DNA from: Proales similis
Taxonomy: Eukaryota; Rotifera; Eurotatoria; Ploima; Proalidae
Length of the DNA: 64,000 nt
Assembly: GCA_019059635.1 (NCBI GenBank)
Contig: JAGVRJ010000012.1
Span: forward strand, 1,426,001-1,490,000
Direction of reading: 5' to 3'
This document shows, in pieces, positions 25,897-34,913 of this stretch; position 1 is the stretch's first letter, and the number at the start of each line of letters is the position of its first letter. Below the pieces are notes generated by a model. That model did not search any database and was not told the origin of the DNA. It saw nothing but the letters and a program-made list of their open reading frames with translations. Both the position numbers and the translations under genes were made by a program.

Positions 25897-27523
25897 ATGA
25901 TGGCCTCGATCTGGCTGATTTGCCTAGCGGCCGGCTTGCCAAGTAAATGCGTCACTTTTCAATTCAAAGTCAATCTCTGTTTGATCGGCTCTCAAGTCAC
26001 CTTTCTCACGCTGGCCGGCAACATTCTCGTGATCTTGGCTGTGATGAGGAATCGATCGCTTCAAACCACAACAAACTACTTTCTGACGTCGCTGGCTCTG
26101 ACCGACTTTCTCGTTGGTCTAATTGTGATGCCGGTCAGCTTGGTAAACGTCGTCTATGGTGAGTGAATCGCAACCGCCTTGATTAGATTCGACCATTTAT
26201 CGACAATTGTAATCAAATGAACGCAAATCAGGCTACTTCCCATTCGGCTACATTTCCTGCAGCATCTGGGTGAGTTGGAGCTTGTAAAATAATTTGCGGC
26301 CATTGACCTTTGGCGCTGTGAAGGTGACGCTCGACATTCTTCTGTGCTCTTGTTCGATCCAGCACATGTGCATGATGTCGCTCGATCGATACATAACCAT
26401 TCAATTTCCGCTCACGTACGGCCGCAACAAGACGCACGAGATGATGAAGTTCAAGATGTTCATTGTCTGGTCGGTGTCGATTGTCATCTGCGGGCCCATA
26501 CTCATTCTGGCCTTGATGAGTCGCGAGAACGTCTACGAGCCGGACGAGAAGCAGTGCGCCGTGTTCAATCGAAGCTTTCGCGTCTACGGCAGCATATTCT
26601 CGTTCTACGTTCCGCTCGTTATAATCATTGTCACTCTGGCGTCCACGCTTAAAACGCTCAACAGACTGATGAGGTCCAAAAGCTCGAACCACTCGAACGG
26701 CAAGTCGGCGAGCAGAGAGTCTGGCAAGACAAGCGCCGGTCGACAGCCGATGACCACAGTCAAGTCTGAAGCCAGTCCGCCCGTTCAGGTCAGCGCGAAC
26801 AAGAGCGAAACTCAAAAGCGGTCGAGCAGTCTCCGGCCCCAATGCGACAATTGCACGTTGAAAAGGTTCAACTCAGAGCCGAGTCTAGAGCGATTTCTCG
26901 ACCTCATCGCCAAACAAAGTGGCGCTAATCAAAAGCCCGTCGATCATTGGGGCCAAGGCGAGCCGACCGAAAACTCGCCTGACACTGGCTACCACCCGGT
27001 CACGTTCAGAGTGAGGAGAGTTGCCAAGATGAAGCTGAGTAGTCAACACGACAAAATGATGAGTCCGAGAGAGGAGAAGCTGCTAGTCAGGGCGATGACC
27101 GCTACCGACAGCTCAGACCTAATAATTGTGCACAGCTCACTGTCCGCCTCGTTCATTCGGCCGGTTTACACGTCGCAAGCGAATAGCGAGCGCAAGGCGC
27201 TTCGCGTCTTGATCATGATTTTGATTGCCTTTGTGGCGCTCTGGTCGCCGTTTTTCCTTGCCAATCTTCTCTCGGTCTATTGCAGCTCAGTTTGCGCCAT
27301 ATCTCCGGACTTGTTTCTGTTCATCACCTGGCTCGGCTATTCCTCGTCAATGGTCAATCCGCTCATCTACACAATGTTCAACAGACGCTTCCGGCGCGCA
27401 TTCTTCAATCTGATTCGATGCCGCAAGGAGAACGTGGAAATCCAACGCCTTTACAACTATTACCGAAGTCAGTACAAGACCGTTGCTGCCAATAGCTGTG
27501 CAGCAGTCGACCACAAAGTCTAA
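25897..27523 (+). CDS. Class A amine GPCR, 5-HT2-like serotonin receptor (5' end uncertain)
   Basis: Seven-TM biogenic amine receptor, most like the 5-HT2 (Gq-coupled) group. TM1-2: GNILVILAVM and NYFLTSLALTDFLVGLIVMP. Splicing joins VVYG-YFPFGYISCSIW-VTLDILLCSC, giving the TM3 cysteine and the amine-binding Asp in VTLD. Then comes MSLDRYITIQFPLTYGRNKT (DRY motif; GRNKT is also seen in invertebrate 5-HT2). ECL2 has the partner Cys (EKQCAVF). A long third loop of about 170 polar residues precedes TM6, FVALWSPFFLANLL. TM7 is WLGYSSSMVNPLIY, then a short tail RRFRRAFFNLIRC. A likely stop-free 57-bp intron (about 25938-25994) would rebuild TM1. The extracellular N-terminus is then almost absent, so a further upstream exon is likely. 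The stop TAA is at 27521-27523. Confidence 0.88.
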
Positions 27524-27608
27524 ATTCGAGGCATAAATCTGTGCTCACTAAAACCAGATAGTATTTATTTTATATTTCGCTCTATCCGAATCTATTTTGC
27601 TTTAAAAA

Positions 27609-27614
27609 AATAAA
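27609..27614 (+). promoter_or_regulatory. Poly(A) signal AATAAA of the receptor gene
   Basis: A canonical AATAAA lies about 86 bp after the receptor stop codon. It overlaps an ATG at 27614, which argues against that ATG being the start of the next gene. Confidence 0.55.
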
Positions 27615-27796
27615 TGAAAAGGTCGGAACGACCAGTCACAGCCACTCTGAGTCTCCTGTCGATATTGAAAGACAATTCGCCAGACGCTTTCTATGCGAAA
27701 ATCAAATTTCAATGCAGACTTGACGCCTTCTCGTCCTACTTCTTCTGTTCAGGCCGTGTTCGGACTATTCAAACGAAATTCTTCCTTTTCAGTTCA

Positions 27797-30428
27797 ATGC
27801 TTGACAGACAGAGTGCGAGAGAGACGAGCAGCGACGAGTCAACAAAGGTTAACTTTGCTTCTCAAATACCATCTCAGTCTGGCGCATACTAATCAGCTCC
27901 GGCGTGTGCTTGTGTGCGCTCTCTTTCTCTGTCTCCTTTTCTGTACTGGCGCTTTTTAGAACTGTCCCGGATGTCACACAGCCGGCTCGGTGGTTGTCCA
28001 GACCAAACTGATTCTCAAATGCAGCTCGTGCTCTAAAATGTTTGTTGTAAGTCGTCTAGAAACAGCCGCCTAGAGCTGAGAAATTCGTTCGGTCTAAATT
28101 AAGCTCATAATTATGAGCGATTAAGGCCGGCAACGACCAAGACGACCACGTCGACGAGGATCAGTCCAAAAAGAACCTGACCATGGAGGAGAGCGACGAG
28201 GGCCGTAGAGAGTACAATTTACGTCGAGCGCATAGACCGATTAGCAGAGAGCCAGAACTGATCGAGCTCACCGACAGTGACGACGAGCAGCGACTGCCCG
28301 CCTCATCTAACCGCGTGCTGGTGCTCGTTGAAAAGCAAGAGCCGAACGAAGAGGAGCAGCTACGAAATGCTTCCGATTGGGGCTTTAGTAGAGAAAAGGA
28401 CTTTGAGTTGTTCAACGACAGAGAGACGGTGTCGAATGGCGACGAGCCCAGTGTTCCATTTGAGCTTCCGGTAAAGTTCGTTCGTGTTGGCGCCCTAAGT
28501 GCCTTGGACGACACACGAGCCACGTTCGAGGCGCACGTGGTGCGAGTGGTCCTCAAGCTGCAAAGTAAGTTCTCACTACTGCCCGAGTTCTGACTATTCA
28601 CGTTTGAACAGCAAGTTCCCTCAAAGCAAACAGTGTGCAGGTTACCATAACTCTGAGCGTTCACGATCTACGTTGCTGTGTGCTGATCATTCACCCGAAA
28701 GCGTTCATGCTGGCCGTAAGACTCAACCAGCGCACAGCCGACGAGTATCACCACGAGCTGAGCAAAATCCGCGCCTACGACGAGAACATGCAGCGGCAGG
28801 AGGGCGACTCCTGTGACCTATTGTTGCTGTTCAACTCAAAAGCGGACGAGACTGTGCCGATCGCCAAGCGCTTGTCGCTCTTCTTCAGACACTACAGAAT
28901 CGTAAGTCTCCTCTCTAGTCTCCAATATCTCGTCGATTCCGTCAGTCCTTATTTCGCTTCGTTCGGCCAGCCGTTCGGAATCCTCAAAAAGCCCAAGGCG
29001 GTTCAGTTCATTCAGAAATACTTTCGCATCAAGTATTACATCGACTCAATCGAGTCAATAAATTCAATGCTGAACGAGTTCGACGCCAGCACAATGTAAC
29101 TGCTCGCCTCTTGTTCAGTTGAGTCTAAAATTTAGCAAATGAAATGAATAGAATTTTAAAATTCCCGGCCAAACTGACCAGCGACCAGGCGAAAAAGGAG
29201 CAGACTGTGATCAGCTACTGCGACTTGCAATGCTTGCGTTCGGGCGAGCTGCTCAACGACACAATAATCAGCTTTTACTTAAAGTGAGCTCCCTTTCCAA
29301 TCTCTTTGCAATCCGTTTGCACTGCTGATGACTGACTGCGGCTCGCTTGCCTTTTATACTTGCAGGTACATTGAGACAACACTGCTGGACGACGAGTTTA
29401 GGGAACGCACCTACTTCTTCAACTCGTTCTTTTATCAGAGTTTGACCCAGCGTCCAGGCGCTCGACGGTCAATCGATCCGGACAGTCGACTCAGGTTCGA
29501 GCCACATTCTGTTCTAAAGACAAAGTCGAGCTCTCAATTCGGTTGCAGTGCGGCTCAGAGACGTCATGCTCGCGTCAAGAATTGGACACGCAATTTGAAC
29601 ATATTCGAAAAGGAGTTTCTAATCATTCCGATTCACAAAAACGTCCACTGGTTCGTTATAATCGTTTGCTATCCGGGCCTGATTGGCGAGCTTGAGTGCT
29701 GCGATGCCCAAGAGACATTGAAGACAAACGGCGAAGAGAATGCCGACTCGGTGGCGACCAAGAGTGCAATGAGCTCGGCTAGCGAAAACGACTCGGCCGA
29801 CGAGGCCGAGCCAGATCAGACCGGCTCGATAAAGCTGAGCAACAGCTCGAACCGAGCGAGGCGGCCGCTTATTCTCATATTCGACTCATTGCCGACCACA
29901 GGCAAGAAGAGAGTGATTGCCACGATCAAAGAGTAAGAGCTCGTTGCATTATCGAGGTTTAGGGCGCCAGTCTGATTGCGCTCAAGGTATCTCATGTGCG
30001 AATATTTGACCAAATACCCAGAGAGCCAGGAGCATATTAAATTCGCCGCCCTCGAGGGCCTTCAAGTCAAAGGGCCTGTGCAGCGCAACCATGTCGACTG
30101 TGGCCTCTACTTGCTTCAGTACGTCGAGAGCTTTTTCACGGTAACCCCAATCTGCCATTTTGGTTCTGTTCTTTGCTCATGGACATCAAAGACCCAGGTG
30201 GAAAGTCTTCAATCGTTCGAACAGGATCTCGAGCACTGGTTCAGTGCCAAACAAATCGAAGCCAAACGCGACCAAATCAAACAGATCGTATTGAAACTAA
30301 GCCAAGAGAACGAGGCTGACACAGAGCAGACCGGCGGCAGCGGCAAAAAACGAACGGCACCCGAACTGGAAGATGGCGCGCTCGCCTCCAAGACCAGCCG
30401 CATTATGGCAGATCTGGACCGAATTTGA
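27797..30428 (+). CDS. SENP6/7-type SUMO-specific protease (Ulp1/C48 family)
   Basis: Cysteine protease that edits SUMO-2/3-type chains in the nucleus. The catalytic domain carries the family signs in order: LLNDTIISFYLK, ERTYFFNSFFYQSLTQR, RHARVKNWTRNLNIFEKEFLI, catalytic His in NVHWF, an acidic Ser-rich insert (about 60 residues, rich in Glu, Asp and Ser), catalytic Asp in LIFDSLP, and catalytic Cys in NHVDCGLYLLQYVESFF. The split domain with an acidic insert is diagnostic of SENP6/SENP7. The N-terminal half is acidic with a PH-like region predicted by position only. Proposed first exons are MLDRQSARETSSDESTK (27797-27847), then 27960-28046 with a CX2C-X15-CX2C zinc-ribbon-like motif, then 28126 onwards, all phase 0. 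The tail has KKRTAPELED, a possible nuclear signal. The stop TGA ends at 30428. Confidence 0.9.
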
Positions 30429-30637
30429 ACCGGTCCATGGACATGTCCTCTGATGAGTGGTCAATCGAGATGGCAACTTTACTGTACAATTGCCATTATC
30501 ATTTTGTGTGTGTTTGTGTGCGACCAGAAAATCCTTCTTTCTATTTCTTTCTCTGGTTTGAACCAGCAAAAACAGCAAAACACGTGTACATAAAACAACA
30601 GCATCAAGTAGAAGATGGTTGCCGAATGAAATTTATC

Positions 30638-30643
30638 AATAAA
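30638..30643 (+). promoter_or_regulatory. Poly(A) signal AATAAA of the SENP6/7-like gene
   Basis: A canonical hexamer in the plus strand about 210 bp after the protease stop codon, in AT-rich sequence. Confidence 0.5.
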
Positions 30644-31045
30644 CAGTAGAGCGGTGAAACAGAACTGATTCTGCTGGCCGCAGGTCTACTTTGACTATTG
30701 CTACGAAAAGAGAAATTGATGTGAAATAGGCCTTTATTAGCTCCCAGAGAGGGCAAAACTAAATTTAAGATTTAAAACTTGAAAATTGGTTGCGGCCATA
30801 TTTCTTGCAGTTTATTTAAATATTAGCGTTATACCTGCGCAAGTCTAAATTAGTGCCTAAATCAAACACCAAAGACACTTCCCTTTGGGCTCGATTTTCA
30901 TTCTGGGCCAAATCTTTTTCGCTCTGGTAGACTTCTCTCATCATTCGATAGGCGGCCGCAAAGGGATTTATCTCACGCAGCAACATTTCAATATCGTTTC
31001 AATACCGAATTGAATTATCTAAATCTGCGATCTGAGCCTAATTAT

Positions 31046-31133
31046 GCAAGAGACGTTACGCTTTATTGCGCTTTATTGCAAGAGACGTTACGCTTTATTG
31101 CGCTTTATTGCAAGAGACGTTACGCTTTATTGT
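31046..31133. repeat. Tandem repeat, 32-bp unit, about 2.7 copies
   Basis: Copies begin at 31046, 31078 and 31110. Each reads gcaagagacgttacgcttta followed by ttgcgctttatt. The first two copies are identical; the third follows the unit to about 31133 and then diverges. Inside the unit the motif cgctttattg occurs twice, so the array is nested. It lies about 360 bp upstream of the start codon of the transporter-pyruvyltransferase gene. Confidence 0.9.
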
Positions 31134-31495
31134 GTTTATGGCGCTTTATTTCGGGCCAATACGGACCCAGGTTCTGGCTTAAACTATGGGGATGCAAAAT
31201 ATAGACTCGAGCCTTATAATATTGCGAGTTTTAGTGAATAGAGAGAAACAGATGATACTCGTCTGTGGTGTTAAAATTTCATGAAATACGGTTGCAGACT
31301 CGTAGTCTTGGCCCTCAATAAAATCTGTTACACAGAAGCGATCTGCACAAATGATTTTACGAAAAACGATTTCGTGGCAAAAACACTTCAGAACGTGCCT
31401 TTCTAGATTTTATAAAGAAAGAGTAAGACCAAGAAGCAGTGACATTTTAGATTCAGAACTGAAAAACAAAACACGCGGAGAGGAATGAAACGAAC

Positions 31496-33601
31496 ATGAG
31501 CTCGAGCCTGCTCAATGTGCGACTGGTGTTCAACGTCGTTTGCTGGTACGCATTCACGGTGGTCAGCGCGCTCTATTCCAAACGCTTTTTCCAAATCACT
31601 CATGACCCTCATCTGCTCACGATCGTGACGTTCGCTTATGGGTTCGCAATTCGGCTTGGCCGCGGCGGGCTGGGCAAGTTGTTGCGCGAGCAGGCTCTCT
31701 TGCGTGTCTTTTGCCTGCTCGCCTTGTTCAACGTGGCCTCCACTCTGCTCACCAACATTTGCATGAACGAGACTTCGGTGGCGCTCACCTACATCGTCAA
31801 GGCGAGCGAGCCCGTATTTGTCATCGTCCTGTCCTACTTCATCCTGGAGCAGAGCTTCACGCTGCCCGTGCTGCTCTCGATCGTGCCTATCTGCGCTGGC
31901 GTTACTCTTACCATTGCCGGCGAGATCCACTTCTCTTCTCTCGGCCTGGTCGCTATTCTGAGCGCCAATCTGGCCACGGCTGCACGCAATGTCTTTTACA
32001 AAGCGGCCGGCGCAGAGACAAAGCTCTCTGCCAATAAGAACGAGCCAAGCAGCCACCTGAGTCCGTTCGGAGCCTACGTGACCATCTGCTTCTTGTCCAT
32101 GCTGTTCTACTTGCCCGGCTTTCTGCTCGGACAAGTGGTCAGACAGAGCTGGCCTCAGGAACAGCTCACAGCCGAGGCGGTCGTGTTTCTTCTCCTCGGC
32201 TCGCTCTGCAACTTCCTCTACAACTTGTTCTCTTTTCGTGTTCTTAATGACCTCGCGCCAATCTCGCACTCGGTGCTCAACATGATGAAGCGAGTGTTCA
32301 CCGTCTTCAGCTCTTTTCTCTACTTTGCCAATCCGGTTTCTAGCACCCAAGTGATCGGCATGTTGATGGCCGACTCGGGCGTCTTCTTGTACTCCTACCT
32401 GAAGGTCAGAGCGCCCAAGCAGTCGATCACCATCGGCGACTCGGTGAAGAAGCTCATCCGCACGACCATCATGGCTGTGATATTGTCCGTTCTGGTCTTC
32501 GCCTGGTTCCAGACAACGGCCCCTCTAGCCTGGACGAGAACCACCCGAGTCACAGAGCTCGTCAATCATGCCAAACGCTTAGAGTGCATATCGGCCGTCC
32601 AGGCCAAAATCATCGAAGCCTACTCAACAGTAATTCCACGCAACAAGTCATGCCATCTGCTTGACATTCCTCTTCATGACAACTATGGCGACACTCTTAT
32701 TTGGTGAGTTTTTCAGTGGCAGTTTTTATTTTTACTTCGCTGGTCACGTTTGGAATTCAGGGCTGGCGAAGAAATTCTGATCAAACAGTTCGCTTCAAAA
32801 GTTGTTTACCGGACGGACGCTTCTACAAGCAATATTGACATTAAAAAAAATGTGAAGCCCGACGGTCTCATTCTGCTGCATGGAGGAGGCAATTTCGGCG
32901 ATCTCTATTTGAGACATCAAATGTTTAGGATTATGGTCGTCGAGAACTTCAACACTTCCGACATCCTTCTCTTCCCACAGACCATCAACTACCAAAACAA
33001 GGCCCAGATTGAGACGGATCGCGCCGCTTTTGAGAAAAACCCTCATCTCTACCTATCGTTCCGGAGCGAAGAATCTTTTCAGTTCGCCGTCAAACACTTT
33101 CCCAACACCAAGGTGCTTCGAGTGCCCGACATGGCATTCATGATCGGCGACGTGCCTTACACACAGCTGGCGCGGGTCGACGTTTTCATTCTCAGACGCA
33201 CGGATAAAGAGTCCAATTTCCCCAAAGAACTATGGCAAAAAGCCTACAAGCATTTCGACGCTGCCAACATTACCTACGAAGAGGCCGACTGGTATGGGAT
33301 TCCGCACAGACAGGCCGCCAACCTCGAAGAGATGTACAGTATTCGACTAGAGCTGGTCACGAGCATTATGACCAGAGGCAAGCTGGTCATCACCGATCGC
33401 CTTCACGCCAGCATCTTTAGTGTGCTGATCGGCAAGCCGCACATCATCATAAACGAAAAGTACAACAAGATCGTAAACACGCGCTCGCTCGCCTTTGCCG
33501 ATATCGAGGCCTGCAGTCCACATCATCTGGGCGAGGCCTATGCACAAGATCCTTTCGAGGCTGTTATAATGGCCCTCGAATGGCTTTATTTGTTGCCTTA
33601 G
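31496..33601 (+). CDS. Fusion: TPT/SLC35E-like carrier plus polysaccharide pyruvyl transferase
   Basis: Two exons (31496-32703, 32761-33601; 57-bp GT-AG intron) give 682 residues. Residues 1-305 form a ten-helix triose-phosphate-translocator-type carrier. The phosphate-binding signatures of plastid translocators are visible: Lys102 in YIVKASEPVF and Lys265-Arg266 in PISHSVLNMMKRVF, followed by GVFLYSYLK. An eleventh helix (about 321-339) follows. Residues about 385-680 are a polysaccharide pyruvyl transferase domain (WcaK/ExoV/Pvg1 type): HDNYGDTLIWAGEE, LLHGGGNFGD (about 443-450), LLFPQTI, VLRVPDMAFMIGD, and ITDRLHASIFS with Arg616 and His618 of the RLH motif. An odd helix count places the transferase in the lumen. 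Inferred role: move phosphoenolpyruvate into the Golgi and transfer its pyruvate to sugars. The intron lies inside the transferase domain, so the fusion is within exon 1 and is not a joining artefact. Confidence 0.88.
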
Positions 33602-33808
33602 CCGTTGTTTTGATGATACAATCCGTTAAAATTGCTCTTTAAAGCATCCCACTGATTAAAGATATTTAAGCTTACAATTGGTCGTCTTTCGATTTTTCGC
33701 TTCTTTGTATTCGATCATTAGACTAGAGAGTAATTCAAGACGGTATGAGGTACGACTTTACTTTATTGAGAAAGAAACAGTTTTTTTTTGGATCCTTGGG
33801 TGAGTGCA

Positions 33809-34484
33809 TTAGACAACGTACAGATCGGTGATTATGAGCACTTTAGGCTTTTCTGCCAAGTAGCTCTTCAGCTCGATCACTTTCACCTGAAGATCGTCAA
33901 AGAATTGAGCCAGACTGGTCCAACAGGCCTCGTCCACTACTCTCAAGCCGAAGGCATGAATCGACTTTTGATTGAATAGACAGAACTGCGAGCTGGGGCC
34001 GTGCAGATTGATCAGATAGCTCATGTAGCCTTCGTAGTTCTTAATCGTTGGATATAGATGGTATCGATCAAGTGATGAAGAGCGCAGCTCCTCGTTCGAG
34101 TCCCTTCCGATGCCGAATTTTCCAAACACGTCCGCGTCCAGACCAGTAAAGTTGAGAGTTGCGGGACACTCGATCACCGTCTTTCCTCTATGAAACATTT
34201 GGATTAGCCTGCGAGTAAAACAAGACCCAATCTCAAGATCACCAACCCGATGCATCCGATCACATTCTTCTCCCTGAAGAAGACACATTCGCTGCGATCC
34301 TTCCAGACTTAAGATGGCCAACGTAAAGCGGTTGTTTAAATAAGCAGCTGCGAGCTGTTTGCTTACCGTCAAGGCTTTTCTGTTGCCATATCTCGTAGGT
34401 CAATCTGCCATCCTCTACGCCTTGGGGAAGAATGAAGGCCAATGATTGGGTTGCAAAGGCAATCAATAAAGCAGTTGTAAGCAT
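33809..34484 (-). CDS. Small secreted protein of unknown family
   Basis: I do not recognise this protein. The start at 34484 gives MLTTALLIAFATQSLAFILP, a clear signal peptide, then a mature region with TYEIWQQKSLD. Phase-consistent splicing joins it to WKDRSECVFFREKNVIGCIG and then to GKTVIECPATLNFTGLDADV, a polar middle, YEGYMSYLINLHGPSS, a Cys-containing segment FCLFNQKSIHAFGLRVVDEAC, and a C-terminus FDDLQVKVIELKSYLAE with VLIITDLYVV. The stop TAA is at 33809-33811. Five cysteines in the mature part could form disulfides. NFT is a possible N-glycosylation site. No transmembrane helix is seen beyond the signal. It lies between the fusion gene (convergent) and the ABC transporter (same strand). 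Donor GTTGGT of the second intron is weak. Confidence 0.7.
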
Positions 34485-34913
34485 TTCGTGCTTGGTTTTG
34501 TAACAACTAATCTGTTGGATGCCCGAAGCGGCGAATGGACGCTTCTATTTGTATCTGCTCTCAAGAGGCGGGGCTCTTCAGATGAACTAAATGACAAGGC
34601 GGTGATCCCTGCTCGTCTATTGGTATTATGTATACATACGAATATTGGACAATCCTCTTTGTACATCTTAAAGGCAGCCTTTAACTGCCAGCCTTTTTGG
34701 ATTGGTGCTTGCATAAAATATTCACCGTAACCTCTTGCCCAGCCTGAACGAACCTTGACATTCACTAAACTCGGCCCTTTTTATTGAAATTTTATTTTTA
34801 TTTTAACCGAGAATTGGAAATTCAGTTGCGGAGTGGTTGGTTGATATTTTGCTTTCTAAAAGGTCGGTGGCGGTATAAAAGACGAAAAATTTCAAACAAA
34901 ACGAATTGCTTGT
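34485..34913. other. Intergenic spacer
   Basis: 429 bp between the secreted-protein start and the ABC transporter stop. A 100-codon open frame on the minus strand (34463-34765) crosses the secreted-protein start, has no recognisable content and is not accepted. AT-rich sequence near 34780-34810 may hold the transporter's poly(A) site. Confidence 0.4.

Larger units (their letters stand above)
30429..31495. other. Intergenic between SENP and the fusion gene
   Basis: About 1.07 kb with the SENP poly(A) signal AATAAA at 30638-30643, an AT-rich stretch, and the 32-bp tandem repeat annotated separately. No coding region is supported. It should include the promoter of the transporter-pyruvyltransferase gene. 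Confidence 0.5.

Noticed and set aside
27614-27892. ATG at 27614 as the start of the SENP-like protein
   Set aside because: It overlaps the receptor gene's AATAAA, and the extra 61 residues show nothing SENP-like. The ATG at 27797, just after a polypyrimidine-CAG, is preferred.
31496-33601. Bacterial contamination as the source of the pyruvyl transferase
   Set aside because: The domain begins inside the exon of a eukaryotic membrane carrier, is interrupted by a GT-AG intron and is flanked by animal genes with similar composition.
34463-34765. 100-codon minus-strand open frame
   Set aside because: It overlaps the signal-peptide start of the secreted protein in another frame and has no recognisable features.
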